This document shows positions 57,001 through 63,000 of a stretch of 64,000 bases of DNA, in pieces. This DNA is from Amphiura filiformis (Eukaryota > Echinodermata > Ophiuroidea > Amphilepidida > Amphiuridae). Each line of letters begins with the position of its first letter. Position 1 is the first letter of the stretch. Location: positions 7,266,481 through 7,330,480 of the forward strand of contig NC_092631.1 of the NCBI RefSeq assembly GCF_039555335.1. The letters are read 5' to 3'. Under the pieces are notes generated by a model, which saw only the letters and a program-made list of their open reading frames with translations, searched no databases and had not been told where the DNA came from. A program made the translations under genes and the position numbers.

Positions 57001-60000
57001 ATATGTCAGTTGCAAAGGGCCATGGTTATATAATATTGCTTTGTCATGAATCTTTAGCTCATGCAATCAATATTTCCCTCCTCTAAATAGTTTTACTTGT
57101 TCTTACCTATCTTCCATAAATGCTTTCACCAAGCTTGTCTTTCCAACTCTCTCCTGGCCCACCAGCATCAGTCTTATGCTCCGTATTTCTTTCTTTCCTT
57201 CTTTAGATGCTTCCAGATATGCAGCTAAGGCCTCTGCTCCTCTTAGTCTGATTTCTAGTGGTGTTTCATCTAGTAAAGAAAATGGTGAAGAGTTAATTAT
57301 ATGTACTGTAAGTGTGCAAGGCTCACAAAATGGCTATTGAATAAGCCTTTTGATCAATTTTGGCTCCACATGCTCTGAACTTCCATATCTGAACATTGAT
57401 AAGTAATAAACAAGCAATTGACGGCTGTGTGAATGAACTGCGACTTTTTGGGGATTTCACTTTTCATTGACATTATTGAATTAAACATAAAACTGATCTA
57501 CTGGACTCACATTTATTTGAGAGGCTACAGTATCGCACCTTATCCAAGGTGCATCTTCAGGCCGTCTGATGATCTGGCGGCAAAAGGTTGTTGACCTGTG
57601 ACAAGGTGGTGTTGCCAGAGGTCGAGGATCTTGAGTCGAATCTTGAGAAGATGCACCTTGGATTAGGTGCGATACTGTAGCCTCTCAAATAAATGTGAGT
57701 CCAGTAGATCAGTTTTATGTTTAATTCAATATTTATTAAACCTGGATGAATGACAACCTTCACAAACGTTTCATTGAAATTATTAGCAACATTGTAAAGT
57801 AAACATTAAGTTGTAGTCAAGTTACAAAGGTGCACATGGCTTAGGAAAAGTTTCTTGATCTGTTTATCTTCATGCTGTCTTCATTATACATCAATATTTG
57901 TTCCCCAAGATCTCTGGTCCTTGGACAAAACTATATGTTGAGTCAAACATGTTTAATGAGAGCTCTTTAACCCATGTTCCTTCCCTTTTGTCAATATAAT
58001 CATATGAAGTAACTGGTTCTAAGTGCATTTTGTGAATCTCTGACCATGTTGATTTATCTCTTGCTGATTAGGACTCCTTGAGCAGACAGGCATTTGCTGG
58101 GTGACTTGTTATAGCTCTATCTGCTTTCAAATTACAATTTAGAAATTAGAAATCATTAGGTGCACCCTCTAAAATTTAACTTGCACATTCAGTTAAGGTT
58201 TGAATATTGAGAATTTGCCAGAATAGCTTTATTATGTATGTACAATGTAAGTACATCAGATGGGTTTGCATGCTTGTGTATGTTTGTTTGTTTTCCTGTT
58301 TTTTGGTTTTGTTAGTTTAATTTTCATGTGTATGTTTAGTATTTGTTTATGACAACAGCTAGAATGGCAAACAAAAATAATATTTAGATATTTATTTAGA
58401 TGGCACAGCTTGGTTTAATTCACAATAGAGCATTTAATTAATGTGCAAGTATAATCTCATATCTAGCTATGCAAAGTCTTTAACTTTCTCGGCACATCAC
58501 TTCATTTGCAATAACTTCTCAAGTCTCTGTAGAACCTCATGGGAGCAATTAAAAAGAAACCTTACCTTCCGGGGTAATGCCTTCAGATGGTTGACTTGGT
58601 TCACTAAGCCCTAGCTTGTTCCTAGCACACACACGGAATTGGTACTCTGTGTCCGCCTCTAAGTCGTCAGCAGTGTAAGTAAGCCCAGGAACCTAGTGAA
58701 CACACATCACATACAATAATTACTCATACAAATATTACTCAAAAGCGAATTCATTAATATATATCAGAAAAAAATGGTTAATAGAGGAGGTTATCATGAT
58801 ACATGACATTCCATATTTTACTGTGACAACCTGAGACAACTATCTGACGACAAATGGGAATAGAGCAATGGCAGTCAAAGCTTTTCTTAACACAAATCAC
58901 CATCATGCTGATCCAGCACCAGTTCTGCTCTTGGATCACCACAAGCTTAATCATCAATCCTTAACTAAAAGATGCCACAGAAAAGGCTCTCTTCCCAGCA
59001 CCATTCTTGGAAAGAGGTAATAGGTAAAAGGAAATACTATCCGCCGAGCGGGTCTTCATTGCCCTCTGGGATGATCTTTTCACAGTAAGCAGTCAACATT
59101 AATAGGTAAATTTTCACGGGAAAATTTTCTGGACACGTGACCATTGCGTATCAATGTGAGTGTAACCTCGAGCCTGATCTCTGACCCCCGGCGGTGACCT
59201 CGCTATTCAAGTCTTAGTAATTTTGAATTGGAATAGTATTTTTGACCATAATTTTGATAGAAATTTGTGCATTGCAAATTTATTGAATATTATGTTATCT
59301 TAATTTTTTCACAATATCATCAAAACGTAATTTCAAAAATATCTATCTCACGGAAAAAAATATTTATCACGGAAACCCTTACCATAACATTATTAACTTG
59401 CGACAAGTAACTTATTTTGCATCAAAGGAGGAATTCTTCCTATTCAAATACATTGGAAGAACACCGCTGTGCTCGGGGTCACATTCCATAATGCTAATAT
59501 GTCTGCCCATGGGTGTCACGTGTCCAGAAAATTTTCCCGTGAAAATTTACCTATTAATTCTGACTGGTAAGGCAGTTATTTATGTACTGGGGAGAGAGCC
59601 CATTCAGAGATTTAAACACATAAAGCAATCCTCTCACTGACAGGGAGCCAATGAAGGAAGTTACATTTTGTGATGTGTTTACATACCTTTTCACACAGTA
59701 CTGTCTGCCATTCACCCCACTGACTGTCTTTAGGTTTACTTCTGTACTCAATAGTATAGCCTGTAACATCTGACCCAATAAAGGGGCAAGTTACTTGTTG
59801 TGATGTGTTTACATACCTTTTCACACAGTACTGTCTGCCATTCACCCCACTGACTGTCTTTAGGTTTACTTCTGTACTCAATAGTATAGCCTGTAACATC
59901 TGACCCAATAAAGGGGCAAGTTACTTGTTGTGATGTGTTTACATACCTTTTCACACAGTGTCTGCCATTCACTCCACTGACTGTCTTTAGATTTACTTCT

Positions 60001-63000
60001 GCACTCAATAGTATAGCCTGTAACATCTGACCCAATAAAGGGGCAAGTTACTTGTTGTGATGTGTTTACATACCTTTTCACACAGTGTCTGCCATTCACT
60101 CCACTGACTGTCTTTAGGTTTACTTCTGCACTCAATAGTATAGCCTGTAACATCTGACCCAATAAAGGGGCAAGTTACTTGTTGTGATGTGTTTACATAC
60201 CTTTTCACACAGTGTCTGCCATTCACTCCACTGACTGTCTTTAGGTTTACTTCTGCACTCAATAGTATAGCCTGTAACATCTGACCCAATAAAGGGGCAA
60301 GTTACTTGTTGTGATGTGTTTACATACCTTTTCACACAGTGTCTGCCATTCACTCCACTGACTGTCTTTAGGTTTACTTCTGCTCTCAATAGTATAGCCT
60401 GTAACATCTGACCCAATAAAGGGGCAAGTTACTTGTTGTGATGTGTTTACATACCTTTTCACACAGTGTCTGCCATTCACCCCACTGACTGTCTTTAGGT
60501 TTACTTCTGTACTCAATAGTATAGCCTGTAACATCTGACCCAATAAAGGGGCAAGTTACTTGTTGTGATGTGTTTACATACCTTTTCACACAGTGTCTGC
60601 CATTCACCCCACTGACTGTCTTCAGGTTTTCTTCTGCTCTCAATAGTATAGCCTGTAACATCTGATCCGCCATTACTCTGAGGAGCTTTCCAGCTGATTT
60701 CAATCTTCTTGATGCCAACATTCTTTACATCAGGTTTGGCTGGTGCATCAGGTTTATCTATAGATTGTAAAGAACATGCAATACATACTACTGTTACATA
60801 GCTGGGGGATCAGGGCCTATGATCGGACATGAAGCATATAATTGTTACAGTTTTGTTGTTGTAATACACGATTCGAAATAAGGTGGTTTGTAAATAATAC
60901 AGCTTTGTAAATACAAAGAATATGCAAATAATGCATTAATATTCATAAATATAAAAATAATTTGACGCATGAACAATTTGAGACCATTTTGGAAAGACCA
61001 AGGTCAAAATATGACCTTTGACCTCATGTCTTATAACTCAAGAAATAATTAGATAATTGGAATGGGACCCAGTCAGTATCATTTAAATAATGAAAATTAT
61101 TGGATTTTCCTGCTTAATATTATATAACGTTATGAATGTAATTAACACTTTAAGTGGCCAAACCGTCCACAGTGAGTAGATGGTAGTAAATGCCTGAATA
61201 GATTCTCAGGACTGTTTGTAGTCTGGTTCCAGATGTTTCTATTACATCAATCAATTCTGACTCCTAGAGCAGTGAATTGGGTGACTTGTTGTACTCTGCC
61301 TTCAAATGCAAATTACAAGAGAACTATCCTCTAGTTTCAATTTCATTAGTTTTGTCTTGAATATTGGAAATTTGTTTGAACAGTGTAAGTATGTATATAA
61401 AGTATTTTGTGTGTGTATGTGGGGTGGGGTGTGTCTATTATATATGTGTGCATCTGTTGGTTTGTTTCTTTGTCTTGGGAGTTAGTTTAAACAAACAATA
61501 TTTATGGTCAGGCTTAGATTTCACATTGGGATGTTGAATGATCATGTGATATAATTTGGCAAAAAATTCACACATAACATACCTAGATTTCAATTGATAA
61601 ACCACATGGAATTCTCTCACATTTTCCAAGTTTCTGTAGAACATTATGAGAGCAATTAAAAAGAAACCTTACCTTCAGGGATAATGCTGTCTGATGGTTG
61701 ACTTGGTTCACTACGCCCTAGCTTATTCTCAGCATACACACGGAATTGGTAGTCTGTAGCTCTCTGCAGATCTCCAGTGGTACTGTAACTATGCGTAGTA
61801 ACCTAGTGAACACACACCACATACAAACACACAAATATTACTCAGGAGCAAATGCAAGATTTATTAGACAAAATGGGAGGTTGATATTATGATACACAAA
61901 ATTTTATATTTTACCATGTTTACTATTTCTCAGGTGCTGAATTCCTCTGATTTCCTATTGGTATGCACCTAATTACAACCCCTGATAAATATACCTAGCA
62001 CTAGTGGACACATGTTTCTTTCTATGAGCGCAAACAGGCCAGCTAAAGGCAATCAAATTGATTCAAAATACCACAAAAGTGTGAGTGTAATCTGACAGGT
62101 TTGTAAAATACAAATCCTGAGATATTTGGAACTGTCACAACCAGATATTGTGTTTTCACAGAAATTCCATACCTTATCCTTGCTAACTTGTTTACCAACT
62201 ACTAAAACATTAAACTTATCGCAGTTATCTAATATCCACAGTCAAGAAAACAATGATGCAATGTCTGACATATTTTGAAGCTCTATTTTGAAGTCTTTTT
62301 AGGTCACTAGCAAGAAGAACGATGTCATTGGTCCAAAATTAACAACCTTTTTTTGAAGATCAATTGGAAGAATTCAAAAAGAAAAATCCAATTCTTAAAA
62401 TCTAAAATGCATAAATAGAAATGATATTCACAAGGTATCAAATGTTGCAGAACATAACTGGGGATTTTGCTGCTTTAGTTTGAAAATTGTACAGTTTGAT
62501 ACATAGATGTTGAGTCATATCTCCCAATAAGGCCAATAAAAAAAAATTCCATAGATCACTTTCAGAAGTTTGGTCGGTCGGTCCGAAAAAGTTTTACTTG
62601 TTATGTAAAACACTCACTGACCACAGAATATCCACCAAAAAGACAAATTCAAGGTAAACCTGGTTTTATTTGCATGTACATGTCTGGCAGACTTAAAATG
62701 CTGCATTTTAAAGTTCAATTAGAGCCTACAGCGTGTAGACGCTGAGGATGATAATACGAAATAGCCAGATACGACTAGGCAAGGGGAAACCGGCGGGTAG
62801 CACTAGGTTTTAAAAGCAGGGGTTCTGAACTCCCAGAAATCCAAAATACAGGGGTACAAACCAAAAACTAGGGGCTTTTTATTTGAAATCCTGTCTTAGG
62901 GGCTTTTTATCATGTTTACAAATGTATTTAGCCAGAACAGTGAGAACACCAACCCTTAGGCCTACCAAAAAAAGAGTCCTGACCTTCACCTAACCCTAAC

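Noticed and set aside
59612..60543. A ladder of 94-codon ORFs on minus repeating GYTIE and MGQMLQAILL
   Set aside because: The 127-bp period shifts frame at each unit, and each ORF reads two units in two frames across intron sequence. The real coding part is exon 3 only.
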